A stretch of DNA of 64,000 bases from Roseovarius sp. ZX-A-9 (GCF_028369135.1 NZ_JAPWHW010000010.1:1-64000); one strand, 5' to 3'; shown: positions 27,550 through 36,963, numbered from the stretch's first letter. Program-made: numbers and translations. The notes: generated from the sequence alone by a model not told the origin.

Positions 27550-28404
27550 ATGAGCCGCGGTGTCGAGATTTTCGAAGTGGGGCCGCGCGATGGTTTGCAG
27601 AACGAGGCGCGCGACATCCCGGCGGCGGAAAAGATCGCGCTGGTCGATCTGCTGAGCGGTGCGGGGTTTTCTCGTATCGAGGTGGCCAGTTTCGTCAGCC
27701 CGAAATGGGTGCCGCAGATGGCCAGCTCTTCCGAGGTGCTGGCGGGTATCGCACGGGCGCCGGGTGTGCGCTATGCGGCGCTGACGCCCAATATGCGCGG
27801 TTTGCAGGATGCGCTGGCGGCGAAGGCCGATGAGGTGGCGATCTTTGGCTCGGCGAGTGAGGGGTTTTCACGTGCCAATATCAACGCCACCATCGCCGAT
27901 AGCCTGGAGCGGTTCGCCCCGGTGGCAGAGGCGGCGCGCGCGGCGAGCGTGCCGGTGCGCGGCTACGTGTCCTGCGTGACCGACTGTCCCTATGACGGGC
28001 CGACGCCGCCGGGTGACGTGGCGCGGGTGGCGGCTGCGTTGCATGACATGGGGTGTTACGAGATCAGCCTGGGGGACACGATCGGGCAGGGCACGCCCGA
28101 GCGCGTCGCAAAGATGCTGGCGGCAGTGCTGGAGGTGGTTCCGGCCGCACAGCTTGCGGGGCATTTTCATGACACGGCGGGTCGTGCGCTGGAGAACATC
28201 GAAGTGTCGCTGGAACACGGTCTGAGGGTCTTTGACGCCGCCGTGGGCGGGCTGGGGGGCTGTCCCTATGCACCGGGAGCGGCGGGCAACGTGGCGACCG
28301 AGAAAGTGCATGACCGGCTGGATGCGCTGGGCCATGTCACAGGGCTGGACCGCGATGTGCTGATGCGGGCGGCGGATATGGCGCGGGCGATGCGGGGCGC
28401 TTGA
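27550..28404 (+). CDS. mvaB: Hydroxymethylglutaryl-CoA lyase
   Basis: The 284-residue TIM-barrel enzyme cleaves HMG-CoA to acetyl-CoA and acetoacetate, the last step of leucine degradation. The N-terminal motif EIFEVGPRDGLQNEARDIPA contains the metal-binding Asp and the conserved Arg-Asp pair. HFHDTAGRALENI provides the two metal-binding histidines, and VGGLGGCPYAPGAAGNVATE holds the active-site cysteine in the G-loop. The frame is open upstream into the glutathione transferase gene, but the family starts at the ATG at 27550. It shares one base with the next small gene. Confidence 0.95.
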   Translation: MSRGVEIFEVGPRDGLQNEARDIPAAEKIALVDLLSGAGFSRIEVASFVSPKWVPQMASSSEVLAGIARAPGVRYAALTPNMRGLQDALAAKADEVAIFGSASEGFSRANINATIADSLERFAPVAEAARAASVPVRGYVSCVTDCPYDGPTPPGDVARVAAALHDMGCYEISLGDTIGQGTPERVAKMLAAVLEVVPAAQLAGHFHDTAGRALENIEVSLEHGLRVFDAAVGGLGGCPYAPGAAGNVATEKVHDRLDALGHVTGLDRDVLMRAADMARAMRGA

Positions 28405-28625
28405 TGGATTTCTATCGCAGGGCGGAACGGCTGATGGCGATGGACGATGCGACCTGGTGGCGGCACGCCAATCCGTGGTCGGGGTCTGGAACAATCCGCG
28501 CATATTCGCGGAGCCTGCGCGATTTAACGGCTGGATGTAACGCGGTTTTTGGCATGCTCCTGACGATGCTGCCGGAAATCTGGTTCGTGGACCGTATGGT
28601 CTGGATTTTTCATGACTGGCGGTAG
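28404..28625 (+). CDS. Small protein of unknown function in the leucine cluster
   Basis: The 73-residue protein starts with an ATG that overlaps the HMG-CoA lyase stop (TGATG), so it is very probably translated. It reads MDFYRRAERLMAMDDATWWR near the start and has one hydrophobic segment (CNAVFGMLLTMLPEIWFVDR) near residues 46-65. The many tryptophans and the central pattern HANPWSGSGTIRAYS are distinctive. I do not recognise a family. Its position between the lyase and hydratase genes suggests a membrane-associated accessory role, but this is only inference. Confidence 0.65.
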   Translation: MDFYRRAERLMAMDDATWWRHANPWSGSGTIRAYSRSLRDLTAGCNAVFGMLLTMLPEIWFVDRMVWIFHDWR

Positions 28626-28656
28626 ATGGACCGCCTTGTACCGGGGATAACTGACG

Positions 28657-29445
28657 ATGAATTATGAGACGCTGAGTATCGAGATGGACACGCGCGGCGT
28701 GGCGACGCTGTGGCTGGACAGGGCGGAGAAGCACAATGCGCTCTCGGCGCAGATGATTGCCGAACTGACCCGCGCTGCGGGCGAGCTGGGCGGTGACCCG
28801 GCTGTGCGCGCCGTGGTGCTGGCCGCGAAGGGCAAGACGTTCTGCGCGGGTGGCGATCTGGGCTGGATGCGCGAACAGTTCGATGCCGCCCCTGCCGTGC
28901 GTTCGACCGAAGCCGCCAAGCTGGCATATATGTTGCAGGCGCTGAACACCTTGCCGAAACCGCTGATCGGGCGGCTGCATGGCAATGCCTTTGGCGGCGG
29001 TGTCGGCATGGCGAGTGTCTGCGACGTGGCGATCGGCGCGGACAGTATCACGATGGCATTGACCGAGACACGGCTAGGCCTCATTCCAGCGACCATCGGC
29101 CCCTATGTGGCGGCGCGCATGGGCGAGGCAAAGGCGCGCCGCGTCTTCATGTCCGGGCGCCGGTTCGACGCCACCGAGGCGGTGCAGTTGAACCTGCTGG
29201 CGCGCGCGGTGCCGGCGGATGATCTGGATGCTGCTGTCGAGCAGGAGGTCGTGCCCTATCTCAGCTGTGCACCCGAAGCGGTGGCGCGCTCGAAGGCGCT
29301 GTTGCGCCATCTGGGGCCGCGCATCGACGAAGAGGTGATCGCGCATACGGTGGGCGAGCTGGCCAAATGCTGGGACGGGGCCGAGGCCCGTGAGGGAATC
29401 GGCGCGTTCTTTGACAAGCGCAAGCCGCGCTGGGCGCAGGGATAG
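28657..29445 (+). CDS. liuC: Methylglutaconyl-CoA hydratase / enoyl-CoA hydratase family
   Basis: The 262-residue crotonase-fold protein probably hydrates 3-methylglutaconyl-CoA to HMG-CoA, the step between the carboxylase and the lyase. TLWLDRAEKHNALSAQMIAE is the crotonase N-block, and LAAKGKTFCAGGDLGWMREQ and GRLHGNAFGGGVGMASVCDV form the oxyanion hole. The stretch TETRLGLIPATIGPYVAARM places the catalytic Glu where hydratases of this group have it, and IPATIGPYV is typical of methylglutaconyl-CoA hydratases. It is the last gene of the leucine cluster; a terminator follows 85 bases later. Confidence 0.9.
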   Translation: MNYETLSIEMDTRGVATLWLDRAEKHNALSAQMIAELTRAAGELGGDPAVRAVVLAAKGKTFCAGGDLGWMREQFDAAPAVRSTEAAKLAYMLQALNTLPKPLIGRLHGNAFGGGVGMASVCDVAIGADSITMALTETRLGLIPATIGPYVAARMGEAKARRVFMSGRRFDATEAVQLNLLARAVPADDLDAAVEQEVVPYLSCAPEAVARSKALLRHLGPRIDEEVIAHTVGELAKCWDGAEAREGIGAFFDKRKPRWAQG

Positions 29446-29530
29446 GCCGGTTGGCTACACCTCGGAAAGGGGTGCGGTAACGGGCGGCAGGCGGTAGCCC
29501 GACAGGTTTGACGCAGGTGTGTAATGGCGC

Positions 29531-29562
29531 GGCGCCCCCGTGGGTTTCGGGGGGCCGTTTTT
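29531..29562 (+). terminator. Terminator after the leucine catabolic cluster
   Basis: CCCCCG (29535-29540) pairs with CGGGGG (29548-29553), extended by GGC/GCC across a one-base bulge, and is followed by GTTTTTG. It lies between liuC and the nuo promoter and should end transcription of the leucine genes. Confidence 0.75.
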
Positions 29563-29574
29563 GCGCGGCGCTGG

Positions 29575-29603
29575 TTGACCCCAACTTGGGGCAGGGGTAG
29601 ACA
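29575..29603 (+). promoter_or_regulatory. Candidate promoter of the nuo operon with internal palindrome
   Basis: The -35 TTGACC (29575-29580) is followed after exactly 17 bases by TAGACA (29598-29603), 67 bases before nuoA. The spacer contains the perfect palindrome CCCCAA-C-TTGGGG (29579-29591), which begins within the -35. A protein bound there would block RNA polymerase. The remaining 66 bases to nuoA show no other clear site. Confidence 0.55.
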
Positions 29604-29669
29604 CAAGATCAGTCAATTTTGCCACTTGACCGCGCGCGGAGCGAACCGGGTGCAGAAAAGGAGCCGCTC

Positions 29670-30035
29670 TTGGAAGAGATGTTGAGGGAATACCTCCCAA
29701 TTCTCGTGTTTTTGGCCATTGCCATTGGGCTTGGCGTTGTTCTGATCCTCGCTGCCGTGATCATTGCCGTGCGCAATCCGGATGCGGAAAAGGTCAGTGC
29801 TTATGAATGCGGGTTCAACGCATTCGATGATGCGCGCATGAAGTTCGATGTGCGTTTCTATCTGGTGTCGATCCTGTTCATCATTTTCGATCTTGAAATT
29901 GCGATGCTGTTTCCCTGGGCCGTGGCCTTCAAGGATGTCAGCATGGTCGGGTTCTGGTCGATGATGGTTTTCCTCGGGGTGCTGACCATCGGGTTTGCCT
30001 ACGAGTGGAAAAAGGGAGCGCTGGAATGGCAATAG
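29670..30035 (+). CDS. nuoA: NADH-quinone oxidoreductase subunit A
   Basis: NuoA is a small three-helix membrane subunit at the junction of the peripheral and membrane arms of complex I. From the TTG at 29670 the protein is 121 residues, a normal length, and AAGGAG lies 6 bases before that TTG. The loop [20 protein letters not shown] with the conserved Cys and [20 protein letters not shown] are diagnostic. An in-frame ATG three codons later (29679) is the only alternative, and a longer frame from 29619 lacks support. It opens the operon and its stop overlaps nuoB by 10 bases. Confidence 0.95.
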   Translation: MEEMLREYLPILVFLAIAIGLGVVLILAAVIIAVRNPDAEKVSAYECGFNAFDDARMKFDVRFYLVSILFIIFDLEIAMLFPWAVAFKDVSMVGFWSMMVFLGVLTIGFAYEWKKGALEWQ

Positions 30036-30559
30036 CGACAGGCGTCAACCATGCGGGCGCGGACCGCGAATATGCCACGCAGGAGCTGAATCGCGATCTG
30101 CAGGACAAGGGCTTTCTGCTGACCTCGACCGAGGATATCATCAACTGGGCGCGCACCGGCAGCCTGCACTGGATGACCTTTGGTCTGGCCTGTTGCGCGG
30201 TCGAGATGATGCACACCGCCATGCCGCGCTATGACGTTGAGCGCTTCGGCTTTGCCCCGCGCGCCAGCCCGCGCCAGTCGGATGTGATGATCGTGGCCGG
30301 CACGCTGACCAACAAGATGGCCCCGGCGCTGCGCAAGGTTTATGACCAGATGCCCGAGCCGCGCTACGTGATCTCGATGGGGTCCTGCGCCAATGGTGGC
30401 GGCTATTACCACTACAGCTATTCAGTGGTGCGCGGCTGTGACCGGATCGTGCCGGTCGACATCTACGTGCCCGGCTGCCCGCCGACCGCCGAGGCGCTGG
30501 TCTACGGTATTCTGCAGTTGCAACGAAAAATCCGCCGTACCGGCACGATCGTCCGCTAA
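30026..30559 (+). CDS. nuoB: NADH-quinone oxidoreductase subunit B
   Basis: The 177-residue subunit holds the terminal [4Fe-4S] cluster N2, which passes electrons to quinone. The cluster ligands are seen in [15 protein letters not shown] (tandem cysteines), [18 protein letters not shown], and [17 protein letters not shown] chose the ATG at 30026 ([20 protein letters not shown]); an earlier in-frame ATG at 30005 lies inside nuoA and is not needed. It overlaps the end of nuoA, indicating coupled translation. Forty bases separate it from nuoC. Confidence 0.97.
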   Translation: MAIATGVNHAGADREYATQELNRDLQDKGFLLTSTEDIINWARTGSLHWMTFGLACCAVEMMHTAMPRYDVERFGFAPRASPRQSDVMIVAGTLTNKMAPALRKVYDQMPEPRYVISMGSCANGGGYYHYSYSVVRGCDRIVPVDIYVPGCPPTAEALVYGILQLQRKIRRTGTIVR

Positions 30560-30598
30560 GGGCGGACCCGTGCATCGGACAGGCGAGGGGGATAGAGA

Positions 30599-31210
30599 AT
30601 GAGTGACGCGCTAAACGAGCTGGGCACGCATATCGAACTCAAACGCAGCGATTGCGTGCTGGGCTGGAGCGTCGCGCATGGCGAGTTGACGCTGGAAGTG
30701 GCGCTGACCAACCTCGCCGGGCTGGTCGAGTTCCTGAAGACCGATCCGACCTGCCGGTTTTCGACGCTGGTGGATATCACCGCCGTTGACCATCCCGAGC
30801 GGGCCAAGCGGTTCGATCTGGTTTATCATTTCCTGAGCATGTACCAGAACCACCGCATCCGTCTGCGCGCCGCGGTGCGCGAAGAGGACATGGTGCCGTC
30901 GATCGTGGAGGTGCACCCATCGGCCAACTGGTTCGAGCGCGAAGTGTTCGACATGTATGGCGTGCTGTTCTCGGGCCATCCGGACCTGCGCCGCATCCTG
31001 ACCGATTACGGCTTCCGCGGGCATCCGCTGCGCAAGGATTTCCCGACCACGGGCTATACCGAAGTGCGCTATGACGAGGCGCAAAAGCGCGTGGTCTACG
31101 AGCCGGTCAGCCTTGTGCAGGAATATCGGCAATTCGACTTCATGTCGCCGTGGGAGGGTGCCGAATACATCCTGCCGGGCGATGAGAAGAAAGAGGAGGC
31201 GAAGGGCTGA
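30599..31210 (+). CDS. nuoC: NADH-quinone oxidoreductase subunit C
   Basis: The 203-residue 30-kDa subunit of the peripheral arm has the family signature [20 protein letters not shown] near residues 111-130, followed by [20 protein letters not shown]. It packs against NuoD near the quinone site. Unlike in Escherichia coli, where nuoC and nuoD are fused, they are separate here. The last residues ([10 protein letters not shown]) are a charged tail. The stop shares a base with a 37-residue membrane ORF lying between nuoC and nuoD. Confidence 0.97.
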   Translation: MSDALNELGTHIELKRSDCVLGWSVAHGELTLEVALTNLAGLVEFLKTDPTCRFSTLVDITAVDHPERAKRFDLVYHFLSMYQNHRIRLRAAVREEDMVPSIVEVHPSANWFEREVFDMYGVLFSGHPDLRRILTDYGFRGHPLRKDFPTTGYTEVRYDEAQKRVVYEPVSLVQEYRQFDFMSPWEGAEYILPGDEKKEEAKG

Positions 31211-31323
31211 TGGTTTTATTTGGCTTTGCTACCGTGGCAGGTGTGGCGCTGATCGTGTTCGGACTGGGCGAGGCGCGGATGCGTTTGGCACGGGCTGAAG
31301 CGGCGCGAAAGGATCACAAATGA
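31210..31323 (+). CDS. 37-residue membrane peptide between nuoC and nuoD
   Basis: The short frame uses an ATG overlapping the nuoC stop (TGATG) and ends with a TGA inside the nuoD start region, so it fills the gap exactly and is coupled on both sides. It reads [20 protein letters not shown], one membrane helix, then a basic helical tail with [14 protein letters not shown]. The arrangement strongly suggests a real small protein, perhaps a complex I accessory or assembly peptide, though no family is recognised. Confidence 0.6.
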   Translation: MVLFGFATVAGVALIVFGLGEARMRLARAEAARKDHK

Positions 31324-32543
31324 TGGACGGCTCCAAAGGGTTCGAAGACGCCGTGACCGGCGAACAGAAGATCCGCAATTTCAACATCAACTTTGGCCCG
31401 CAGCACCCGGCGGCACATGGTGTGTTGCGGCTGGTGCTGGAACTGGACGGCGAGATCGTCGAACGGTGTGACCCGCATATCGGCCTGCTGCACCGTGGCA
31501 CCGAAAAGCTGATGGAGAGCCGCACCTACCTGCAGAACCTGCCCTATTTCGACCGGCTGGACTACGTGGCGCCGATGAACCAGGAACATGCCTGGTGTCT
31601 GGCCATCGAAAAGTTGACCGGTGTGGAAGTGCCGCGCCGCGCCAGCCTGATCCGGGTTCTGTACTCTGAAATCGGTCGCATTCTGAACCACCTGCTGAAC
31701 GTGACGACGCAGGCAATGGACGTGGGCGCGCTGACGCCACCGCTCTGGGGTTTCGAAGAGCGCGAGAAACTGATGGTATTCTACGAGCGGGCCTGTGGCG
31801 CGCGCCTGCACGCGGCCTATTTCCGGCCCGGCGGTGTGCATCAGGACCTGCCCGACGATTTGCTGGACGATATCGAGACCTGGGGCAAGGCATTCCCGCA
31901 GGTGCTGGATGATATCGAATTGCTGCTGACCGAGAACCGCGTGTTCAAGCAGCGCAACGTCGATATCGGCGTCGTCACCGAGCAGGAAGCGCTCGACTGG
32001 GGATTCTCGGGTGTCATGGTGCGCGGCAGCGGCATGGCGTGGGACCTGCGCCGCGCGCAGCCCTATGAATGCTATGACGAGTTCGAGTTCCAGATCCCCG
32101 TCGGCAAGAATGGCGATTGCTATGACCGCTACCTTGTCCGGATGGAGGAGATGCGCCAATCGCTGCACATCATCCATCAGGCAATCGAGAAGTTGCGCGC
32201 GCCCGAGGGGCGCGGTGATGTTCTGGCCCGGGGCAAGATCACGCCGCCCAGCCGCTCGGACATGAAGACCTCGATGGAATCGCTCATCCATCACTTCAAG
32301 CTTTATACCGAAGGCTTCCACGTCCCTGCGGGTGAAATCTATGCCGCGGTCGAGGCCCCCAAGGGGGAGTTCGGCGTCTACCTGGTGTCGGACGGGAGCA
32401 ACAAACCCTACCGCGCCAAGATCCGCGCACCGGGGTTCCTGCATCTGCAGGCGATGGATCATGTCGCCAGTGGCCACCAGCTGGCCGATGTGGCTGCGAT
32501 CATCGGCACGATGGATGTCGTGTTCGGGGAGATCGACAGGTGA
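31320..32543 (+). CDS. nuoD: NADH-quinone oxidoreductase subunit D
   Basis: The 407-residue 49-kDa subunit forms the quinone-binding pocket with NuoB. The N-terminal block [20 protein letters not shown] contains the conserved histidines near the quinone headgroup, [20 protein letters not shown] follows, and the C-terminus ends DVVFGEIDR. It descends from the large subunit of NiFe hydrogenases. Two ATGs stand in tandem (31320 and 31323); AAGGA is 6 bases before the first. Its stop overlaps the GTG of the next gene. Confidence 0.97.
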   Translation: MMDGSKGFEDAVTGEQKIRNFNINFGPQHPAAHGVLRLVLELDGEIVERCDPHIGLLHRGTEKLMESRTYLQNLPYFDRLDYVAPMNQEHAWCLAIEKLTGVEVPRRASLIRVLYSEIGRILNHLLNVTTQAMDVGALTPPLWGFEEREKLMVFYERACGARLHAAYFRPGGVHQDLPDDLLDDIETWGKAFPQVLDDIELLLTENRVFKQRNVDIGVVTEQEALDWGFSGVMVRGSGMAWDLRRAQPYECYDEFEFQIPVGKNGDCYDRYLVRMEEMRQSLHIIHQAIEKLRAPEGRGDVLARGKITPPSRSDMKTSMESLIHHFKLYTEGFHVPAGEIYAAVEAPKGEFGVYLVSDGSNKPYRAKIRAPGFLHLQAMDHVASGHQLADVAAIIGTMDVVFGEIDR

Positions 32544-33247
32544 GGCGACTGGGAATGATGACTGCGCTGGCTGTGTCGCTGGCCGCGCCCTCCTACGCCG
32601 TCGATGCCGCGCGGATGGATGCGCTGCTGGAAGTAGCGCGCGCGCAGGGCTGTGTCATTGCCGATCTCGACGCAACGCTTTCGGCCGCAGGCTTTACCGA
32701 TGCGGGCGAAGCCAGCGCCATTATCGTGGCCCTTGAAGACCAACAGAAAGCCAGCCGAGTCGGCCCCGCCTTGCTGGTGCGCGGTGACGCCTGTCTGCAG
32801 GGCGCTGGCCCGACGGATCGCGAGCGGTTCATGGCTGTCATGGGGCAGGGCGACAATTGCGCGCAACCCGTGGACGGGCTGACCTACAAGATGGAAGGCT
32901 ACGGCCTGAGACCGGCCCAGGTGGCATTGCTGCGCGAAGAGCTGGAAGGCAATGGCGAGCTGACGGTGACGCCCGACGGGGCGAGCCTGCAGATCGAGGC
33001 GGCCCAATGTGCCGCCGCGCAGGATCTGGCCCGCAAGATCACACCGGACCCCGAGCAGGCGTTTCTGGCCTTCATGGGCGCGCATGACTGCCGGATGGGC
33101 AAGCGCGACCAGAGCCAGGCGATCGTCAATGCCGGGCTGGATCCGGTGGCGACCGATATCGTGATCGAAAAGCTGGTGAGCGAAGGGGCGGCAATCTATT
33201 ACGGCCCGGATGAGAGCCTGATCGTATTTGACGGTCATTGCCGGTAA
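32540..33247 (+). CDS. Putative periplasmic protein inside the nuo operon
   Basis: The 235-residue protein starts with a GTG overlapping the nuoD stop. Residues 1-20 ([20 protein letters not shown]) are a standard signal peptide with AXA-like cleavage, so the mature protein is periplasmic. It is acidic and helical, and it seems to contain a repeated unit: two segments of roughly 90 residues each pair a cysteine with a helix ([20 protein letters not shown] and [20 protein letters not shown]). Five cysteines remain after processing. I do not recognise the family. The overlap with nuoD indicates cotranslation with complex I subunits. Confidence 0.75.
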   Translation: MRRLGMMTALAVSLAAPSYAVDAARMDALLEVARAQGCVIADLDATLSAAGFTDAGEASAIIVALEDQQKASRVGPALLVRGDACLQGAGPTDRERFMAVMGQGDNCAQPVDGLTYKMEGYGLRPAQVALLREELEGNGELTVTPDGASLQIEAAQCAAAQDLARKITPDPEQAFLAFMGAHDCRMGKRDQSQAIVNAGLDPVATDIVIEKLVSEGAAIYYGPDESLIVFDGHCR

Positions 33248-33353
33248 CGGCAGCAAGAACATGCGCCTCGGTTCGATGGGGCGATGCGGAAATGACATTT
33301 TGCGGGTAAGCGCCTTGCGCGGCGTGCCCGGCCTAAACAGGAGACTGCGCTAG

Positions 33354-34628
33354 ATGCTTCGCCGTCTGTATCACGACCAACCCGAGAGCTTTGCCTTCAC
33401 GCCTGAAAATCAGGCCTGGGCCGAGGCGCAGATCACCAAGTTTCCCGAGGGCCGTCAGGCCAGCGCGATCATTCCACTCTTGTGGCGTGCGCAAGAGCAG
33501 GAAGGCTGGCTCACCCGCCCCGCGATCGAAGGCGTGGCCGAGATGCTGGGCATGGCCTATATCCGGGCACTCGAAGTGGCGTCGTTCTATTTCATGTTCC
33601 AGCTTCAGCCAGTCGGATCGGTTGCGCATATCCAGGTCTGTGGCACCACGTCCTGCATGATCTGCGGCGCCGAGGACCTGATCGGTGTCTGCAAGGAAAA
33701 GATTGCTGAGAAGCCGCATCAGCTGAGTGCCGATGGCAAGTTCAGCTGGGAAGAGGTGGAATGCCTCGGGGCCTGTGCCAATGCGCCGATGGCGCAGATC
33801 GGCAAGGATTACTACGAGGATCTGACCGCCAAGCGCATGGGCGAGATCATCGACGAGCTGGCGGCGGGCAAAGTGCCCACGCCCGGCCCGCAGAATGGCC
33901 GTTACGCTGCGGAACCACTGAGCGGGCTGACCAGCCTCAAGGAATTCGACAGCGGCGTCACCAAGTACAATGCCAGCGTGCAACGGGCGCATGATCTGGG
34001 TGAAACGATCAAGCGGATTGACGGCACCGAAGTGCCGTTGCTGACACCGTGGCATGACAAGGGCGCCCGGCATAAGCCCGCCGCGCCGTCGGTCGCGCTG
34101 AACGAAACACCGGTGGAGATTGTCGCCAAGGGCGCGCGGCTGGACAAGGATGACGCCGCCAAGGGCGATGCCGCCACCTCGAAGGGCAAGCCGAAGCAAA
34201 GCCCGGCCGCCGCCCCGAAAGACGCGGCCAAGCCCGTGAAGGCAGCAAAGCCCGCCAAGACAGCCAAGGCCGCGGCCAAGCCTGCAGCCTCGGAAAAGGC
34301 GGCGCCGAAGGAGGCCGAAACTGCCGCAACGTCGGAGACCGGCACCAAACCTGCTACGCTTGAGGGCGCGCGCGGGGGCAAGGCGGACGACCTGAAGATG
34401 ATCAAGGGCGTCGGGCCGAAGCTGGAGCAGTTGCTGAACCGGTTGGGATTCTACCATTTTGACCAGATCGCGAACTGGTCCGGCGACGAAGTGGCCTGGG
34501 TTGACGAAAATCTGCAAGGCTTCAAGGGGCGGGTCAGCCGCGATAACTGGGTCGAACAGGCCCGTATTTTGGCTTCTGGCGGCGAGACCGATTTTGCCAG
34601 CCGGGTAAAGAAGGGTGACGTCTACTGA
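33354..34628 (+). CDS. nuoE: NADH-quinone oxidoreductase subunit E with C-terminal helix-hairpin-helix extension
   Basis: Residues 1-180 are the 24-kDa subunit that carries [2Fe-2S] cluster N1a: the ligands are in [17 protein letters not shown] and [21 protein letters not shown] conserved tail to about residue 250 follows, then an Ala/Lys/Pro-rich linker (residues about 265-335, resembling histone H1 tails), then an 89-residue domain with [20 protein letters not shown] and [20 protein letters not shown]. That domain has the GVGPK hairpin of helix-hairpin-helix folds. At 424 residues it is far longer than the 166-residue E. coli NuoE. The same C-terminal domain recurs in the next gene. Confidence 0.95.
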   Translation: MLRRLYHDQPESFAFTPENQAWAEAQITKFPEGRQASAIIPLLWRAQEQEGWLTRPAIEGVAEMLGMAYIRALEVASFYFMFQLQPVGSVAHIQVCGTTSCMICGAEDLIGVCKEKIAEKPHQLSADGKFSWEEVECLGACANAPMAQIGKDYYEDLTAKRMGEIIDELAAGKVPTPGPQNGRYAAEPLSGLTSLKEFDSGVTKYNASVQRAHDLGETIKRIDGTEVPLLTPWHDKGARHKPAAPSVALNETPVEIVAKGARLDKDDAAKGDAATSKGKPKQSPAAAPKDAAKPVKAAKPAKTAKAAAKPAASEKAAPKEAETAATSETGTKPATLEGARGGKADDLKMIKGVGPKLEQLLNRLGFYHFDQIANWSGDEVAWVDENLQGFKGRVSRDNWVEQARILASGGETDFASRVKKGDVY

Positions 34629-34787
34629 AGCGTTTCGCCCTGCATTTGATGCGGGCAAAGTGATGAAATGCGGTAATACCTATGAATGATGTGGCTGCTT
34701 CACGATCGATCCCTGGCCCAGATTGAACGCGGAACGGCTTGAAATCAGGGCGATGACGACGCGCCCGCCATAGGAAGAGAGTACGGG
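34629..34787 (+). other. Gap after nuoE with a small hairpin
   Basis: The 159-base gap has no convincing gene. GCCCTGCAT (34637-34645) can pair with ATGCGGGC (34649-34656) with one bulged base around a TTG loop, but no T-tract follows, so it is more likely an RNA processing or stability structure than a terminator. Confidence 0.35.
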
Positions 34788-35423
34788 ATGATGACGGACG
34801 AGGAAATGAGCTGCGGCAGGAGATGCTGGGCGATGGCTGCGGCAGCAGGCGTCGTCGTTGCGACGCTGTTGCTGGTCGTCATCGGCCTGAACTGGTTGGC
34901 CAGTATTCTTCTCGGGGGGCTGGTCTTTGTGATCTGCGGCTATGTCTTTCCGGGGCTGTTCTGCAGCAGCGCGACGCCGACTGCGGCAGAGCCGAGCCCG
35001 GCACCGCGCCCCGCAGCGCCAACGCCCGCGCCTGCACCGGCGAAAGATGACGCCCCGGCCGAAGCCGTGCCGGCGGATGCCGCACCCGCAGTGCCTGTAG
35101 AGGTTTCGCCCGCCGCGCCCGTTGCGGCCCCGGCGGCTGGGGAAAAGCCCGAAACGCTGAGCGCTGCGCGCGGTGGCATGTCGGATAACCTCAAGCTTAT
35201 CAAGGGGGTCGGTCCGAAACTGGAGCAACTGCTGAACCGCATGGGGTTTTACCATTTCGACCAGATCGCCGCGTGGTCGGGCGGGCAGGTGGCCTGGGTT
35301 GATCAGAACCTCGAAGGGTTCAAGGGCCGCGTGACCCGCGATGGCTGGGTCGCGCAGGCCAGAACGCTTGCCGCCGGTGGCGAGACGGAGTTTTCCAAAC
35401 GCTCCAAGGGCAAGAAGAAGTAA
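34788..35423 (+). CDS. Membrane-anchored paralogue of the NuoE C-terminal domain
   Basis: The 211-residue protein has two adjacent hydrophobic helices near residues 13-34 and 37-57 (MAAAAGVVVATLLLVVIGLN; ILLGGLVFVICGYVFPGLFC), then a long Ala/Pro-rich linker to about residue 123, then an 88-residue domain nearly identical to the NuoE tail: [20 protein letters not shown] and DQNLEGFKGRVTRDGWVAQA. It ends in a Lys-rich tail (SKRSKGKKK). The layout is a membrane anchor plus the helix-hairpin-helix domain. It probably arose by duplication of the nuoE 3' end. Function is unknown; partnership with complex I is inferred from position. Confidence 0.8.
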   Translation: MMTDEEMSCGRRCWAMAAAAGVVVATLLLVVIGLNWLASILLGGLVFVICGYVFPGLFCSSATPTAAEPSPAPRPAAPTPAPAPAKDDAPAEAVPADAAPAVPVEVSPAAPVAAPAAGEKPETLSAARGGMSDNLKLIKGVGPKLEQLLNRMGFYHFDQIAAWSGGQVAWVDQNLEGFKGRVTRDGWVAQARTLAAGGETEFSKRSKGKKK

Positions 35424-35435
35424 GGACGCAATGAC

Positions 35436-35660
35436 GTGACGCAAGGCACCGGACATACCGAGCAGATGCAAGGGCGGCGCGCCGCGCTGGTGATTGCCGG
35501 CACGGCGGTGCTATGGGTGCTGGCGACGTTTATCGGTGGCCGGATGGGCCTCAGCCCGCGGATGTTGGCGCTGGCCGACATGGCCGCGCTTGGCGGTTTC
35601 ATCTGGGCACTTTGGATGGTTTTCAATATTTGGCGTTCGCGCCAGGACAATCAGGGGTAG
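35436..35660 (+). CDS. DUF5337-like small membrane protein
   Basis: The 74-residue protein starts with a GTG 12 bases after the preceding stop, with AAGGA upstream. It has two membrane helices: residues about 15-34 ([19 protein letters not shown]) and 43-65 ([20 protein letters not shown]). The GGRMGLSPR loop and the polar ends resemble the DUF5337 family, a small group of Rhodobacterales proteins found next to nuoF; I recall this family from its context but could not align it. The next gene, nuoF, starts 7 bases later. Confidence 0.7.
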   Translation: MTQGTGHTEQMQGRRAALVIAGTAVLWVLATFIGGRMGLSPRMLALADMAALGGFIWALWMVFNIWRSRQDNQG

Positions 35661-35667
35661 TGGCGGA

Positions 35668-36963
35668 ATGCTGAAAGATCAGGACCGTATCTTTACCAAC
35701 CTTTACGGCATGCATGACCGGACCCTCAAGGGTGCGCAGATGCGCGGCCATTGGGATGGAACCGCGAAGATTTTGCAGAACGGGCGTGGCTGGATCATTG
35801 ACCAGATGAAGGCCAGCGGCCTGCGCGGGCGCGGCGGTGCGGGTTTCCCCACCGGGCTGAAATGGTCCTTCATGCCCAAGGAAAGCGACGGACGCCCGAG
35901 CTACCTGGTGGTCAATGCCGACGAATCCGAGCCGGGCACCTGCAAGGATCGCGAGATCATGCGCCACGATCCGCATACGCTGGTCGAAGGCTGCCTGATT
36001 GCCAGTTTCGCGATGCAGGCCCATGCCTGCTATATCTACATTCGCGGCGAATATATCCGCGAGCGCGAGGCGCTGCAGCACGCGATCGACGAAGCCTACG
36101 AGGCCGGGCTGATCGGCAAGAATGCCTGCGGGGCCGGGTTCGATTTCGACCTCTACCTGAGCCATGGGGCCGGGGCCTATATCTGCGGCGAGGAAACCGC
36201 GCTTCTGGAGAGCCTCGAAGGCAAGAAGGGCATGCCGCGGATGAAGCCACCCTTCCCGGCGGGAGCGGGGCTTTATGGTTGCCCGACCACGGTCAATAAC
36301 GTGGAATCCATCGCGGTGGTCCCGACGATCCTGCGGCGCGGACCGGAATGGTTTGCCGGATTTGGCCGCGCCAACAACAGCGGGACCAAGCTGTTTGCGA
36401 TTTCGGGCCATGTGAACAACCCCTGCGTCGTCGAAGAGGCGATGAGCATCAGCTTCGAAGAGTTGATCGAGAAACATTGCGGCGGCATCAGAGGCGGCTG
36501 GGACAACCTCAAGGCGGTCATTCCCGGCGGCTCTTCGGTGCCCTGCATTCGCGGCGAGAACATGCGCGATGCGATCATGGATTTCGATTACCTGCGTGAC
36601 CAGCGGTCTGGTCTGGGCACGGCGGCGGTGATCGTGATGGATAAGGATACCGACATCATCAAGGCGATCTGGCGGCTGTCGAAGTTCTACAAGCACGAAA
36701 GCTGTGGCCAGTGCACACCCTGCCGCGAGGGCACAGGCTGGATGATGCGTGTGATGGAACGTCTGGTGAGGGGCGATGCGGAGGTCGAGGAAATCGACAT
36801 GCTGCTGGATGTCACCAAACAGGTCGAAGGCCACACGATCTGCGCCCTTGGCGATGCGGCCGCCTGGCCGATCCAGGGCCTGATCCGCAATTTCCGCGAC
36901 GAGATCGAGGACCGGATCAAGCACAAGCGCACCGGTCGTGTCAGCGCGGTGGCAGCGGAATGA
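35668..36963 (+). CDS. nuoF: NADH-quinone oxidoreductase subunit F
   Basis: NuoF, 431 residues, binds FMN, NADH and [4Fe-4S] cluster N3 and is the entry point of electrons to complex I. The NADH/FMN site is seen in [20 protein letters not shown] and [20 protein letters not shown]. Cluster N3 ligands are in [12 protein letters not shown] and, later, a cysteine in [16 protein letters not shown]. The start at the ATG at 35668 ([20 protein letters not shown]) gives the usual length for alphaproteobacteria; the upstream open frame overlaps the DUF5337-like gene in another frame. Confidence 0.97.
   Translation: MLKDQDRIFTNLYGMHDRTLKGAQMRGHWDGTAKILQNGRGWIIDQMKASGLRGRGGAGFPTGLKWSFMPKESDGRPSYLVVNADESEPGTCKDREIMRHDPHTLVEGCLIASFAMQAHACYIYIRGEYIREREALQHAIDEAYEAGLIGKNACGAGFDFDLYLSHGAGAYICGEETALLESLEGKKGMPRMKPPFPAGAGLYGCPTTVNNVESIAVVPTILRRGPEWFAGFGRANNSGTKLFAISGHVNNPCVVEEAMSISFEELIEKHCGGIRGGWDNLKAVIPGGSSVPCIRGENMRDAIMDFDYLRDQRSGLGTAAVIVMDKDTDIIKAIWRLSKFYKHESCGQCTPCREGTGWMMRVMERLVRGDAEVEEIDMLLDVTKQVEGHTICALGDAAAWPIQGLIRNFRDEIEDRIKHKRTGRVSAVAAE

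Noticed and set aside
34682-34729. 15-codon ORF after nuoE
   Set aside because: It is too short and has no ribosome site or coupling to a neighbour.
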